DNA of 64,000 nt from Symsagittifera roscoffensis. Lineage: Eukaryota > Xenacoelomorpha > Acoela > Convolutidae. The DNA lies in assembly GCF_963678635.1 (NCBI RefSeq), contig NC_087071.1, positions 7,331,624 through 7,395,623 of the forward strand, in the 5' to 3' direction. Shown here piece after piece: positions 30,782 through 43,060 of this stretch. The notes beneath the pieces are model-generated. The model had not been told where the DNA came from, ran no database searches, and worked only from the letters and a program-made list of their open reading frames with translations. Numbering within the stretch: position 1 is the stretch's first letter; each line of letters starts with the position of its first letter. The position numbers and the translations under genes were made by a program.

Positions 30782-31336
30782 TGTGACATTCGGCCAGATT
30801 GTACGAAAATGCAAGATCAGAATTCGAAATTTTATTGTGACATCGGAGTGGGGAGATTAACGGTTATTAACGAATAACTGGTCCTAATCGTTCATTTTGA
30901 CAAACGCGGAAGGGTTAATATGGACTTTCTTGTTAATTTTTAAAAACTCAATCAAAAGGAAAGACACGTCACAACATCGAAACTTCGCACCAACTGAAAC
31001 GGCGAAAACACAACAACAATATTCTCAGACATGAGAACAAGAGAACTCAAAGCAGTAAAGCGTGAGAAAAAGCAGTAAACGGAATTTGTGTGATACTGGT
31101 CGAGATTGAAGAAAACTTTACGAAGACCATTTCGAGTTGAAACAATTGTGCCGCTACAATTGTTACAACGCGAATCCCGAGAACAAAGAAAGGTGTTAGG
31201 ACGGCGTGTCCAGCATTCCTGAAAGAAATAAGGACGTTACTTCCCCAGATTCCAGAATCCGGAAGGGTCTCGGGAGGGGAAATTAAACTGTTTTTTATAA
31301 AACTTAAGCTTCCTGGAGATGTCCTGAGTAGAATTT
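30782..31336 (+). repeat. 3' LTR of copy B, truncated by copy C
   Basis: It matches the 5' LTR from 3999 up to the point corresponding to about 8305 and keeps an uninterrupted site where LINE 1 sits in the 5' LTR. It is cut by the start of a C-type LTR (TGTGCCAGTCGG) at 31337. A candidate TATA box, TATAAAA, is at 31296-31302. The missing remainder is not found elsewhere in the window. Confidence 0.7.
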
Positions 31337-32115
31337 TGTGCCAGTCGGTCATATTATTAACTAATAAAATCAAAAAAAGATCAGAAAATTCAAACTACAA
31401 TTGCGGGAAAGTAGTCAAAAATAGCAGCGGGAAAATGCTATTCGCAATTTCTAAAACATAATTTGAACGAGAGTAGAGCTGTTTTATTCTTGGAAGAAGA
31501 CAGAAAGTGATCGCGAGTAGAGAATAAATAAACCAGAATGGACCAGAGAGAACCCTCGGTGGAAAAGCTGGCAGCTGAAGCTGCCCAATGGTCCAGATCA
31601 AAATCTTTTTTCTTGAGTTAAAACTTACATATTTCAAACTTCTGGAGTTAAACTTAATTACATGATCAATTCTAGAAATGCTTTGTAGTTTGGTTACTCA
31701 ATTCTAGAGGTCTTGACGAAATGTGAGTACCTAATCCAGATTTCTTGAGTAAGTTTTATATTGTTTTTTTTAGTTAGGGAGAGTTTTAGGTTGATCCATC
31801 TGAAATGGATGAAAAATCCACTGTTTAACAAAAAAACTACACATAAGGTTCCGACCCTGATTTTAACGGCGTTCGCGTATTTCAGGCATTTTGAGACCTG
31901 GTATGGGGGCGTTCTCATTTTCTAGACTGGGGGTATTTTGGCAAGGCCTTTAAGCTGTAACGCGGGTTTTAGTCTCATGTCGCAAGTGAACCGAATTGGC
32001 TCCGACAGCTTGAGATAGAGAAACACAAGAGATAGTGTCCCTGACTCTTGAGCCAATGGTTATAGGGCCTATATTGCTTTGACCTCAAAGGTGATTTAAG
32101 TAGGCGACTGTTACA
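31337..32115 (+). repeat. C-type LTR, first copy
   Basis: It starts TGTGCCAGTCGGTCAT and ends GTTACA, giving TGT...ACA ends, and is followed after 11 nt by the primer-site motif TGGCGCTCCTGGGTG. It is visibly more diverged than the next two LTRs. Immediately after that short leader remnant, the second LTR begins. Confidence 0.65.
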
Positions 32116-32148
32116 GAGTGCTTTTATGGCGCTCCTGGGTGGGCCATA

Positions 32149-33075
32149 TGTGCCAGTCGGTCATAATACGGACTATGTGCCAGTGGGGATTATGTGCGAA
32201 TCGGTCATATTTGGAAGTTTCACCTTGAGAAAACGTTTAATCCTGATTTTGGGATGAATTGCAATTTTTAAAAATATCGAAATGAGCATGTCATGCTCAA
32301 GTTTTTTGCGACAACTCATTATATCAAAAAAATAAGATCAGAAAATTCGAGCTACAATCGCGGGAAAAGGGTCAAAAAAGCAGCGGGAAACTGCTTTTTG
32401 CAATTTCCAATACATAATTCGACCGCGAGTAGAGCTGTCTTTTTTTGTGAGAAGACAGAAAGTGATCGCGAGTAGAGATGAAATAAACCAGAGTGGACCA
32501 GAGTGAACCTTCGGTGGAAAGTTCGAAAGCAGAAGCTGCCCAATGGTCAGATCAAAAACTTATTTTTTGAGTTAAAACTTACTTATTTCAAAATTCTCGA
32601 GTTCAACTTAATTACCCGATCAATTCTAGAGTTGGTTAATAGTTTACTTACTCAATTCTAGAAGTCGTGTCGGTATGTGAGTACCTAAATTAATTTCTTG
32701 AGTGTATTTTATGTTGTCATGTTGAGTTAGGGAGAGTTTTAGGCTGATCCATCTGAAATGACTCAACAGTCCACTGTCTAACAAAAACTCAATTTTAGAT
32801 ATGGTTCCGACCCTGTTTTTAACGGCGTTCTCGTATTTCAGGTTTTTGAGACCTGAGTAGGGGGCTTTTTATTTTCTAGAGTGGGGGGGGGGGCATTTTC
32901 GTAGTGGCCTTTAAAATGTAACGCGGGTTTTAGTCTGATGTCGCAAGTTAACGGAATTGGTTCAGACCGCTTGAGGTAGAAAAACATAAGAGATAGTGTC
33001 CCTGACTCTTGAGCAAATGGTTATAAGGCCTTTTCTCTTTAGTCTCGAATGTGATTTAAATAGGCGACTGTTACA
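32149..33075 (+). repeat. C-type LTR, second copy
   Basis: It starts TGTGCCAGTCGGTCATA and ends GTTACA, followed by the primer-site motif at 33087-33101. It contains an extra internal repeat of its start (TGTGCCAGTGGGG...TGTGCGAATCGGTCATA) and is nearly identical with the copy at 35222-36144. Confidence 0.7.
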
Positions 33076-35126
33076 TAGTGTTTTTATGGCGCTCCTGGGT
33101 GTTTTTACGACAAGACTACGGGATCAAACCCACTTGAAACAACTCCAGACTACATGCCCATTCTAGAGTACCGGTGAGGCGGTTAAACGGAAACGTATTC
33201 ACCTTTTGGTTATACCGCGTTAACGTTTTATGAAAACTTGAGAAATTTATCCGGTGCGCTTTCCGAAACGAGGCCTAGCTAACCGAGTAAGGGGGGACAA
33301 AACTCGAGTAAAAGAAAAAATCGAAACAAAAAACCAAAAAAACATCAAAAAAAAAAAACAAAACTTCAAAAAGGACAGTGGCTTCAACTTCCAGATTAGG
33401 TGGATCAAACCTTTATATCAATTAAAATAGTAAATCCATAATGTTTTCCAATAGGACCGATCGTCTCGATCAAATCAGCAACGTTGTGCAGGCGCCCAAG
33501 TGTGGGGTGTTGTAACGTTTTCAGATAGCTTGTGACATCACCGGACCACTCGGAGATTTGGCTGGAAAAGGTTACCAGCGAAGTGGGTAAGTGGACAATT
33601 AAGAGACTTGATCACTGTGAGACTTGACTGAAAAAGGTGGCCAGCCCAGGGGGAAAGTGTGACCAACCGGCAGGTGACCAGCCATAAGTGTGATCAAAGC
33701 AGAACAGAGCAAACGGAGGAAGGTACTCAGAGGTGTTCTGCTTGGTCAACCGGGTATTGTGAAAATCCACGCTACATTATAGGAAATAAGTGTAAAATTG
33801 GATACCCACCGTTTGGAGGAAACGTTTTTACTTGAGCAGAGCTTGGAAAAAGCTTCTACGGACTTTCTCTCGAAAGTTTCAGCACCCATTGCGCTAAAGG
33901 AGAAATTTTGGCTTAAGTGGGGGGGGGGGGGCTAGATAGGGGGGGGGGGTTGTTAACGATAGAGGTTGGCTGTACAAAATTATAAAGAGGGGAGACATAT
34001 TATAGTAACTATACAATCGATAACGTCGATTTAGTTACATTAGTAGAATCAGAGTCTAGAACGATCCATCTATAGACTCAGACCAAGAGTTGAAACGGAA
34101 TGAGGTCCAAATTTAAGATCGAATTAAGGTAGATAACCTGGTCGGATCGGGTGGGGGGATCGGAAATAGACAATTTTCGGAACTCAAAAAGAGAATACCC
34201 CATAAGACCGCTAGTTGGGGAGAGGAAAAACGCTTGACAATCAGGTACCAGACATTTTTTTGCGGATGACGGCATAGGATGCCTATGAAGTTTTTGTATA
34301 TTTACTTTTCTGGTTTTTGTAACTATGATTTTATTGGAATTTTTATAGTGTTTACGTTTTTGGGCAAGAATTCAGAGAATTTTAACGAATCGGCTAAAGT
34401 CACAAACGAACAAACAAGTCGTGTTTCGAGTTTCATCAGATTGAAACAGAGAAGGTGCTTTTAGGGGATTTAGTAGAGAAAGCTTTGGTGAACGGATTTG
34501 TGTTTTAAGGATTATTTTTGGTACTAGAGCTCTGGAGGTGGTACTGGGATAGTGGATCAGGTATCCCAATACTCGACATAAGGCACACGGGAATTCTTCA
34601 AGCAGGCGAAGAAACACTTGAGCTACAAAATTGGAAGAAGTACAAAAGTACTGCCAGCAGTCTTGGGATAGTGATCTAAGTATCCCAACACTCAATCTGG
34701 GGATAGTGATCTAGGTGTCCCAACACTTAGTCTGGGGATAGTGATCAAAGTATCGCAACACTTCAGCGAAGGGTCCTAAGAGAGTTCAGAAATGTCCTGG
34801 GACAACGACGAGTGTACCAATACCTGAGCGAAGGGTTCTAGAAGGGTTCAAAAAGTCCTGAAACAGCAACGAAGTGTACCAACACCTAAGCGAAGGGTCT
34901 TAGAAGGGTTCAGAAAAGTCCTGGGACAGCAACGAAGTGTACCAACACTTGAGCGAAGGGTCCTTGGAGGGTTCAGAAAAGTACTGGGACAGCAACGAAA
35001 TTTACCAACACCTGCTGACCGAAGGGTCCTAGGATAGGAGGGTTCAGAAAAGTCCTGGGACAGCAACGAAGTGTATCAACACCTAAGCGAAGGGTTCTAG
35101 GAGGGTTCAGAAAAGTCCTGGGGCAG
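33076..35126 (+). other. Copy C leader, first unit
   Basis: This is non-coding: it holds the primer-site motif at 33087, A-rich stretches near 33310-33360, two long G-runs near 33918-33953, and the minisatellite from about 34680. No gene is seen. Confidence 0.6.
34680..35126 (+). repeat. 63-bp minisatellite, first unit
   Basis: About seven degenerate units built on AGCGAAGGGTCCTAGGAGGG and GACAGCAACGAAGTGTACC are arranged head to tail. The unit is three times 21 bp. Confidence 0.8.
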
Positions 35127-35188
35127 CAATGGTTATAGGGGCTATATTTCTTTGACCTCAAAGCTGACTTAAGTAGGCGACTGTTACA
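35127..35188 (+). repeat. LTR end fragment at the start of the second tandem unit
   Basis: The 62 bases match the end of the first LTR (32054-32115) and finish GTTACA. They mark the duplication junction inside the minisatellite. Confidence 0.7.
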
Positions 35189-35221
35189 TCGTATATTTAT
35201 CGCGCTCCTGGGTGGGCCATA

Positions 35222-36144
35222 TGTGCCAGTCGGTCATAGTACGGAGTATGTGCCAGTGGGGATTATGTGCGAATCGGTCATATTTGGAAGTTTCACCTTG
35301 AGAAAACGTTTAATCCTGATTTTGGGGTGAATTGCAATTTTAAAAAAAATCGAAATGAGCATGTCATTCTCACGTTTCTCGCGACAATTCATTATATCAA
35401 AAAAAATAAGATCAGAAAATTTGAGCTACAATCGCGGGAAAAGGGTCAAAACAGCAGCGGGAAACTGCTTTTCGCAATTTCCAATACATAATTCGACCGC
35501 GAGTAGAGCTGTCTTTTTTTGTGAGAAGACAGAAAGTGATCGCGAGTAGAGATGAAATAAACCAGAGTGGACCAGAGTGAACCTTCGGTGGAAAGGTGGA
35601 CAGCAGAAGCTGCCCAATTGTCAGATCAAAAACTTGTTTCTTGAGTTAAAACTTACTTATTTCAAAATTCGAGTGCAACTTAATTACCCGATCAATTCTA
35701 GAGTTGCTTAATAGTTTACTTACTCAATTCTAGAAGTCGTGTCGGTATGTGAAAACCTAAATTAATTTCTTGAGTGTATTTTATGTTGTTATGTTGAGTT
35801 AGGGAGAGTTTTATACTGAGCCATCTGAAATGACTCAACAGTCCACTGTCTAACAAAAAATCAACTTTAGATAAGGTTCCGACCCTGTTTTTAACGGCGT
35901 TTGCGTATTTCAGGTTTTTGAGACCTGAGTAGGGGGGGCTTTTTATTTTCTAGAGTGGGGGGGCATTTTCGTAGTGGCCTTTAAAATGTAACGCGGGTTT
36001 TAGTCTGATGTCGCAAGTTAACCGAATTGGATCAGACCGCTTGAGGTAGAAAAACATAAGAGATAGTGCCCTGACTCTTGAGCAAATGGTTATAAGGCCT
36101 TTTCTCTTTAGTCTCGTATGTGATTTAAATAGGCGACTGTTACA
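35222..36144 (+). repeat. C-type LTR, third copy
   Basis: It is nearly identical with 32149-33075 and is followed by the primer-site motif at 36156-36170. This is the LTR closest to the C coding region. Confidence 0.7.
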
Positions 36145-38501
36145 TAGTGTTTTTATGGCGCTCCTGGGTGTTTTTACGACATCAAGACTAGGGATCAAAC
36201 CCACTTGAAACAGCTCCGGGCTACATGCCCATTCTAGAGTACCGGTGAGGCGGTTAAACGGAAACGTATTCACCTTTTGGTTATACCGCGTTAACGTTTT
36301 ATGAAAACTTGAGAAATTTATCCGGTGCGCTTTCCGAAACGAGGCCTAGCTAACCGAGTAAGGGGGGACAAAACTCGAGTAAAAGAAAAAATCGAAACAA
36401 AAAACCAAAAAAACATCAAAAAACAACAAAACTTCAAAACGGACAGTGGCCTCAACTTCCAGATTAGGTGGATCAAACCTTTATATCAATTAAAAAAGTA
36501 TATCCATAATGTTTTCCAATAGGACCGATCGTCTCGATCAAATCAGCAACGTTGTACAGGCGCCCAAGTGTGGGGTGTTGTAACGTTTTCAGATAGCTTG
36601 TGACATCACCGGACCACTCGGAGATTTGGCTGGAAAAGGTTACCAGCGAAGTGGGTAAGTGGACAATTAAGAGACTTGATCACTGTGAGACTTGACTGAA
36701 AAAGGTGGCCAGCCCAGGGGGAAAGTGTGACCAACCGGCAGGTGACCAGCCATAAGTGTGATCAAAGCAGAACAGAGCAAACGGAGGAAGGTACTCAGAG
36801 GTGTTCTGCTTGGTCAACCGGGTATTGTGAAAATCCACGCTACATTATAGGAAATAAATGTAAAATTGGATACCCACCGTTTGGAGGAAACGTTTTTACT
36901 TGAGCAGAGCTTGGAAAAAGCTTCTACGGACTTTCTCTCGAAAGTTTCAGCACCCATTGCGCTAAAGGAGAAATTTTGGCTTAAGTGGGGGGGGGCTAGA
37001 TAGGGGGGGTTGTTAACGATAGAGGTTGGCTGTACAAAATTATAAAGAGGGGAGACATATTATAGTAACTATACAATCGATAACGTCGATTTAGTTACAT
37101 TAGTAGAATCAGAGTCTAGAACGACCCATCTATAGACTCAGACCAAGAGTTGAAATGCAATGTTTTTGTAACTATGATTTTATTGGAATTTTTATAGTGT
37201 TTACGTTTTTGGGCCAGAATTTAGAGAATTTTAACGAATCGGCTAAAGTCACAAACTAACAAACAAGTCGTGTTTCGACTTTCATCAGATTGAAACAGAG
37301 AAGGTGCTTTTAGGGGATTTATTAGAGAAAACTTTGGTGAACGGATTTGTGTTTTAAGGATTATTTTTAGTACTAGAGCTCTGGAGGTGGTACTGGGATA
37401 GTGGATCAGGTATCCCAATACTCGACATAAGGCACACGGGAAGTCTTCTAGCAGGCGAAGAAACACTTGAGCTACAAAGTTGGAAGAAGTACAAAAGTAT
37501 TGCCAGCAGTCTTGGGATAGTGATCTAAGTATCCCAACACTCAATCTGGGGATAGTGATCTAGGTGTCCCAACACTTAGTCTGTGGATAGTGATCAAAGT
37601 ATCGCAACACTTCAGCGAAGGGTCCTAGGAGAGTTCAGAAATGTCCTGGGACAACGACAAGTGTACCAATACCTGAGCGAAGGGTCCTAGAAGGGTTCAA
37701 AAAAGTCCTGAAACAGCAACGAAGTGTACCAACACCTAAGCGAAGGGTCTTAGAAGGGTTCAGAAAAGTCCTGGGACAGCAACGAAGTGTACCAACACTT
37801 GAGCGAAGGGTCCTAGGAGGGTTCAGAAAAATCCTGCGACAGCAACGAAGTGGACCAACTTCTGAGCGAAGGGTCCTAGGAGGGTTCAGAAAAATCCGGG
37901 GACAGCAACGAAGTGTACCAAGTTCTGAGCGAAGGGTCCTAGGAGGGTTTAAAAAAGCCCTGGGACGACAACGAAGTGTACCAACACATAAGCGATTGGT
38001 CCTAGGAGGGTTCAGGGAAGTCTTGGGACAGCAACGAAGTGTACCAGCACTTGAGCGAAGGGTCCAGGGAGGGTTCACAAAAGTCTTGGGACAGTAACGA
38101 AGTGTCCCAAAAGAACACAAAGAGTCCCAAAGATTACAAAAAAGTACTAGGACCATAAAAAAAGGGTCCTAGGAGAGTACCAAGAAATCCTGGGACAGTA
38201 TTAAAGCTTACCAAAACTAGAACGAAGGGTCCTAAGGCCTGAAACTGATTTAGATTGAAAACTGATTTAGACTAATTCAACTGGTTTAAGTTTTTAATAC
38301 ATTAGAACATTTTTTTAGTAAATATGATTTCAATCGGATTTTACAAAAGGGACTTGTAAATATTAAATTTGTCAAAAAAGAAAATTTTATATAAATATCA
38401 TGAAGCGAAATAGGGTATCGATAACTGAAAGGAGGGGAACAGGACTTAAGCAAAATCAAACCTAATCGCAACGGAAACTAATAACATCAATTCCGAAAGT
38501 A
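36145..38501 (+). other. Copy C leader, second unit
   Basis: It carries the primer-site motif, A-rich and G-rich stretches as in the first unit, and the long minisatellite (about 37500-38240). 38240-38500 is AT-rich and leads to the gag ATG. No gene is seen. Confidence 0.6.
37500..38240 (+). repeat. 63-bp minisatellite, second unit
   Basis: About eleven degenerate 63-bp units are present. Because the unit is a multiple of three, the minus strand stays open for 173 codons (37635-38156) with a 21-residue repeat. I regard this antisense frame as a by-product of the repeat. Confidence 0.85.
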
Positions 38502-40404
38502 ATGAAAGAGAACATTTCAGTGATAATCGTCAAAACAAAAAGTCTAAAAGAACTCAGGGCCAAGGAGAAAGCAATGGAAGGACCGACAGTACCGGCTAGA
38601 GAAACCGATCTTGAGACACTAGATCAGAGTATTGACGGGGTGGAAAGAAAGACGACGGAATCAACACCAATGCCAAATGCAGAAGAACAGGAGAAGAAAA
38701 CAATAGAGTTCTCACCAAAAGCACCAATAGACAATGTAGACGAAACAACAAACAACATGCCGAAAACGATAAAATACGATTCTCAAACAAAAAGAACGTC
38801 GTTCACAGAGAGGATTGCAGCGATAGTTGGAATGAAATCAAAAGAGAAAGAGGAGAAAGGCAAAATGTTTGGAACATTTTGCGCAATTACAACAGAAGCC
38901 AAACAAGACGAAGAGCAGGTCACATATGGAGCAACGGCTAACAAAGAAAAAACAACTTCACTTGAGCTGGGCCACTTGATGGCAAAGTTGGAGCAAATCG
39001 ACAAGAAATTGAAAAACAGCAATGAAGAACGCCAAGAGCTAAAAAGGGAAGTACGACACAACAAGAATGAGAACCTAGACAACTTTTTTGTGCTAGCAAG
39101 GGCGACGGAAGAGAAGCTACAGCAGATGTCGGACAAGGTAGAGGCTACTGACAAGGAACGAGAGAAACATATCAAGAAGGATATGGAAGAATTGAAGAAA
39201 CGGTATGACATAGACCAGAATGGATACTATGGGCAAGGATCAAGCTGAAAGTTCTTGTGCCATACAATCCAAACTGAATGCATTCTTGAGAAATTCAATA
39301 GGCCAAGATAAAAAAGTTGCGGAGAAGCCATCCGGAGCTAGAGTCGATTTCGTGGAACCACAACGAAAGAAACGGGAATCTACACCGTTAACACGTGATT
39401 TCACCATGGCGTCAGGAGGGATAAGGACTGCCATGAAGATGGCAGCCTCAGACTCAACAAGGACGACAGAGGACTCAGGATCACATGCGGGTGTTCAACC
39501 GGATGCCATGACGTGGGCCAAAACCTGGGAAATTATGAAAAAGACGCTTGAAGCAATCGAAACAAGGAAGACAGACTCAAGTGACAGAGGTAGTGGCAAA
39601 TCCCAAAAAACCGTCAAAAACCTGAGGAAATCAAAAACGACTCAAATGGTTGCATTCATACATGGGTTGAGGTATTGAGACTAAATCTAGAACAAGATAA
39701 CTTGAACGACGAAAGGCATGCCTGCACAGCAAAACTAACCAACTTAGAGGGCACCGCACTAAAATGCGTAGTAGCAAAGAAATATGAGGAGCGTGATACA
39801 GCGGGCAAGATCTTCGAGATATTGTTGAACTCATTTGGATCGGGATTGAAGGGTCATCAAGCGATGATGAGATTTGAAAAAAGAAGACAAAGAGAAGACG
39901 AGTCAATCGATCGGTTCCTGGATGATCTTGAGAGCTTGAGAAGAAGAAGCGACCCGGAAGAATCAACGAACAGAAGAAATTTCAGCATCTCTTCAAAGTT
40001 CATTGACGGGGTGAGAAGTTTTGACTTGTGAACGATTCTTGCAACGTATTATATACTTTCAGACGATAATGGACCAACACCAGAAGAGATGAGACAAAAG
40101 TCAAGAGCGTACATGTTAATGAAACCAAAAAAAAGTACTCGTAATCAGAATGTAGGAACATGCAAGGGGGAGCCAGCCACAAAGGTCGTCATGGTACAAG
40201 CCTAGAGACAAAATGGACAGATGTATGTCATGCGCAAATTGTGGATCGATGGATCATCATGTGGCGGATTGCACGACATACAAGCAAGGCATGAAAAACT
40301 TGCGATACGCACCTGAGGAAGAGGATATGAATCAAACGGAGGAACATCAGCTTTACCGTGGGTTGATCATCAAGATAGGCGCGAGATTTTTTTGTAATCA
40401 ATAA
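38502..40404 (+). pseudogene. Copy C: gag (coiled coil, capsid-like, CCHC; broken)
   Basis: The ATG at 38502 opens 248 codons: a Thr/Pro/Glu-rich N-terminus, then RTSFTERIAAIVGMKSKEKE and a long coiled coil (ELGHLMAKLEQIDKKLKNSN; RATEEKLQQMSDKVEATDKE). After a frameshift at about 39240 it continues (KDQAESSCAIQSKLNAFLRN). The capsid-like part is at 39675-40031 (FGSGLKGHQAMMRFEKRRQR), ending in a stop. The zinc knuckle CANCGSMDHHVADC is at about 40231-40275; a second is damaged at the stop near 40402. Copy D shares the whole gag and keeps the second knuckle intact. Confidence 0.75.
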
Positions 40405-41692
40405 GGGCTTTTCAGGATGGACTGTCCTTTCTTTTGGGAGGCGGTGAAGAATCACAATCACCCAAAACACAAACTAGCACTGGCCGCCTTGCAAAGTACT
40501 AGGAAAAGACAAGCTGAAAACGATTCGAACAACAAAGAAGCAACGGGTGCTGAATTATCAACAAAGACAGTAAGGGCCGTGACACAAAACAAAAATGCCA
40601 CGGGGCCCGGGATGAGAAATTCTCTGGAGATAAACTACGAGAGGGCAGCTGCAGAGGCGATCAACAAAGTGAAGCAAGAATTGGCGACCGAAGAAATCGA
40701 ACAACAGCTGAAACATGAAAAAGAAAATTGAATGAAACTCTCTGTATGCCAAGACCAGAACCAGAGACTGGAGAGAACTCAATGAGCAGGAGCAATTTCA
40801 ACACCTTGAAAAAGGTGACTGGAAAACCATTTGGCATCACGAAAATTGGGGCAAGAATCATGTCAATAATCACATTGGGTGGCCACGAAGTAAAAAGAAA
40901 CCTGAGTGAATCGAGTGACCAGACAATAATGCACATAGATGTGTACGCGGATAACTTGAGTGCAATAAGCCCGCAAACTCCTTCTAGAGCCTTAAGGGCA
41001 TCACTCACGAGCGGAGGTAGTAAATCAGTTCGCATAGACAACAGATACACGGATGCCTATGGTCCACAGGAGGTCATGTTGAATATAGATGGAATATACA
41101 TCTACACAAAAACGATGATAACATGTGATAATGATCTAGCCGGGCAAATCTATGTTGGCAGAGAGGAATTAAAAGTGAGATCAATTGGGCACTGTGTTAA
41201 GCTGGAAGAAGATGCCATGCATCTGGGAACGGAAGCAGACGTGTCTGCACACGTATTGGACATAAGCGGAAGGAAGACACAATTGCGTGGGTTGCTGGGC
41301 ATGGGAGCCGTCTTAAATGTAGTACCAATTGAGACATGGAGAAGAATGTGATTCGACAAAGATGACCTATTTGACACAAGAATACGGCTGTCAGCGGCGA
41401 GCAAAGGGGTGCCTCGGGTTATAGGTAGCGCACCAATAATAGCCCTAAACCTGGGGTAACGCAATTTGTGGATGAGTTTCCTGGTGGTGGAGAATATGGA
41501 TAAGTCTAACCAATTGATTTTAGGCAGATATTTCATCAGGAATTTCGATGTAACAATTGATCTTAACAATGCGATGTTCAGGATTCGGAACCCGGAAAGA
41601 AAATACGTAATTAAACCGGGAAATTTGATTATGGCGAACGAAAATAAGGCTCCAGTTTTCATGAGTAGGAGTGTAAGCAAATGAGCCGGCAA
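40405..41692 (+). pseudogene. Copy C: aspartic protease region (active site lost)
   Basis: 40417-40731 is the charged helix after the knuckles (MDCPFFWEAV at its start). 40728-41351 is the protease leader and N-lobe (KPFGITKIGARIMSIITLGG, then GLLGMGAVLNVVP at the place of DTGA). A stop at 41351 and another at about 41459 follow. 41466-41684 has the C-lobe (LWMSFLVVENMDKSNQLILG, FIRNFDVTIDLNNAMF). The active-site Asp-Thr-Gly has been replaced, so no activity is expected. Confidence 0.7.
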
Positions 41693-43060
41693 TAGTAAGT
41701 CTACGGATAAGAAAACTATAATGAACTAAGCGACAATAAACAAGTATGTATAGTATTAAATACAAACAGTCAAAGTGCCGCGATTTTAGGAAGATCCTTC
41801 TCGATAACCAAAAGTGGCCTCTGCGTCGGTGTCTTGTTGAATACTCTTGATATACCAATCACAATCTAGAGGGGAAGGAAGCTAGGATACGCATTGCCCA
41901 AGAAAACTAGATTTTAAATGACTGAAAATTTGAAAGAAAATGAAGTTTTTGATTGCCCGAATCATAGGGATAAAGTTTGTATCTTAAAAAAATAGAAAAA
42001 AATAAAATGTTCATCAGGTTCTGTCGGGTCACTTAAGTCAGAGACAGACGACGGACTGTCGAGCTGTTCGAATTTTCTAAAAAGACCCACGCTAGAGAAA
42101 TTGGAATTGTATAAACCAATATTACCAGAGATTGGATTTTTAATGGGAAAGGTAGCAGATGAACAGCTCGAAGCCATCAAGGACGTTCTAGATAGGAATC
42201 AGGATGTTTTTTCGAGACATAAGGCAGACATTGGATGCTGCAACTTTGTTGAACATGAAGTAGAGCTAGAAGAATCGGCGGTGCCGCATATGGAGGGGGC
42301 GAGGCGTATGACCCCAAACAAATCGGATGCATGTAGAAAAGAGATAGAGACCCTACTAGAGTATGACATGATAGGTTCATCCAAATCAGCGTGGGCATGT
42401 GGAATAGTGATGGGTAAAAAGAAAGGAAACCAACTTAGGTTTTGTTGCGACTTTCGATATCTGAACTCCGTCACGGTGAAGGATGCCTTTCCCATACCTA
42501 GGATACATGAGAGTCTTTCAAAGTTAGGTGACGCAAAATTTTTCACAACTCTTGATCTAGGGTCGGTCGTTTGGCAGGTACCACTGAGGAAGCAAGACAG
42601 GGACAAGACGGGTTTTGCATGCGAGCTGAGATTGTTTCAATGGAAACGGATGCCCTTTGGCCTCTGCAATGCGACAGCCACTTTCCATCGACTAATGGCA
42701 CAAGCGCTGACAAGCGTAACAAAGAAATATGGCAATTTAATTATGTGCTACGTACTTGACGTGATGATTGCCACACCTACACTGGAGAACCACACAGGTG
42801 TTTGCTTGTGTTTGCCACACCTACACTGGAGAACCACACAGGTGTTTGCTTGTATGAAGAGAGCAGGACTGAAATGCTAAACCATCGAAGTGTGAGATTC
42901 TCAAGGACTCGATCAAATAACAGGGAAAAATGGTCAACAAACATGGCATTAGACCAATCTCAGATGCGGTACAGGCAGTAATGACTTGGAAATCACCAAA
43001 AACAACACCAGTTGATGAGCTTCTTGGGTTTCGCAAACTTCTTCAGGGAGTTAATTAAGG
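41693..43060 (+). pseudogene. Copy C: reverse transcriptase (broken by a 44-bp duplication)
   Basis: After an AT-rich, stop-containing linker, 42101-42880 is an intact-looking RT core: VFSRHKADIGCCNFVEHEVE, GARRMTPNKSDACRKEIETL, LRFCCDFRYLNSVTVKDAFP, motif A FFTTLDLGSVVWQVPL, motif B RMPFGLCNATATFHRLM, and motif C YVLDVMIATPTLENH, in which the first Asp of YVDD is Leu. Directly after motif C a 44-bp tandem duplication shifts the frame. The connection LGFANFFRELIKGYADKVYS follows at 43020. It is the best RT core in the window, but dead. Confidence 0.8.
42768..42855 (+). repeat. 44-bp tandem duplication inside RT of copy C
   Basis: 42768-42811 (beginning TTGCCACACCTACACTGG) is repeated at 42812-42855 without change in the first 43 bases. 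As 44 is not a multiple of three, it breaks the frame between motif C and the thumb. Confidence 0.9.

Larger units (their letters stand above)
3999..31336 (+). mobile_element. Giant Ty3/gypsy-type element, copy B (near complete, about 23-24 kb without nested LINE)
   Basis: In order: 5' LTR (with a nested LINE), primer-binding-like site, about 3 kb leader with minisatellite, gag, protease, RT, RNase H, acidic linker, integrase, acidic pol tail, about 9 kb of ORF3 sequence, 3' UTR, polypurine tract and a 3' LTR cut short by copy C. The two LTRs match each other better than either matches copy A, which supports a single element. All enzymatic modules carry stops, frameshifts or altered catalytic residues, so it is dead. 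Most gypsy elements are 5-8 kb. Very large gypsy elements are known in plants (Ogre) and planarians (Burro); membership in either is not claimed. Confidence 0.75.
32054..38209 (+). repeat. About 3.07-kb tandem duplication of LTR plus leader in copy C
   Basis: The unit begins at CAATGGTTATAGGG (32054) and again at 35127, and both copies contain an LTR end, a full LTR, a primer-site motif, the leader and part of a minisatellite. The first unit keeps about 220 bp (about 34095-34310) that the second has lost; copy D also keeps it (inverted, 49423-49640). G-runs near 33920-33950 differ in length from 36986-37010. The right end of unit 2 is approximate. Confidence 0.8.

Noticed and set aside
33918-33953. 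Long G-runs as designed G-quadruplex elements
   Set aside because: They could form quadruplexes, but run lengths differ between the duplicated units and they may be length-unstable or sequencing-error prone, so I make no claim.
37635-38156. Antisense 173-codon frame with 21-residue repeats
   Set aside because: The 63-bp repeat unit is a multiple of three, so one stop-free unit makes a long open frame automatically.
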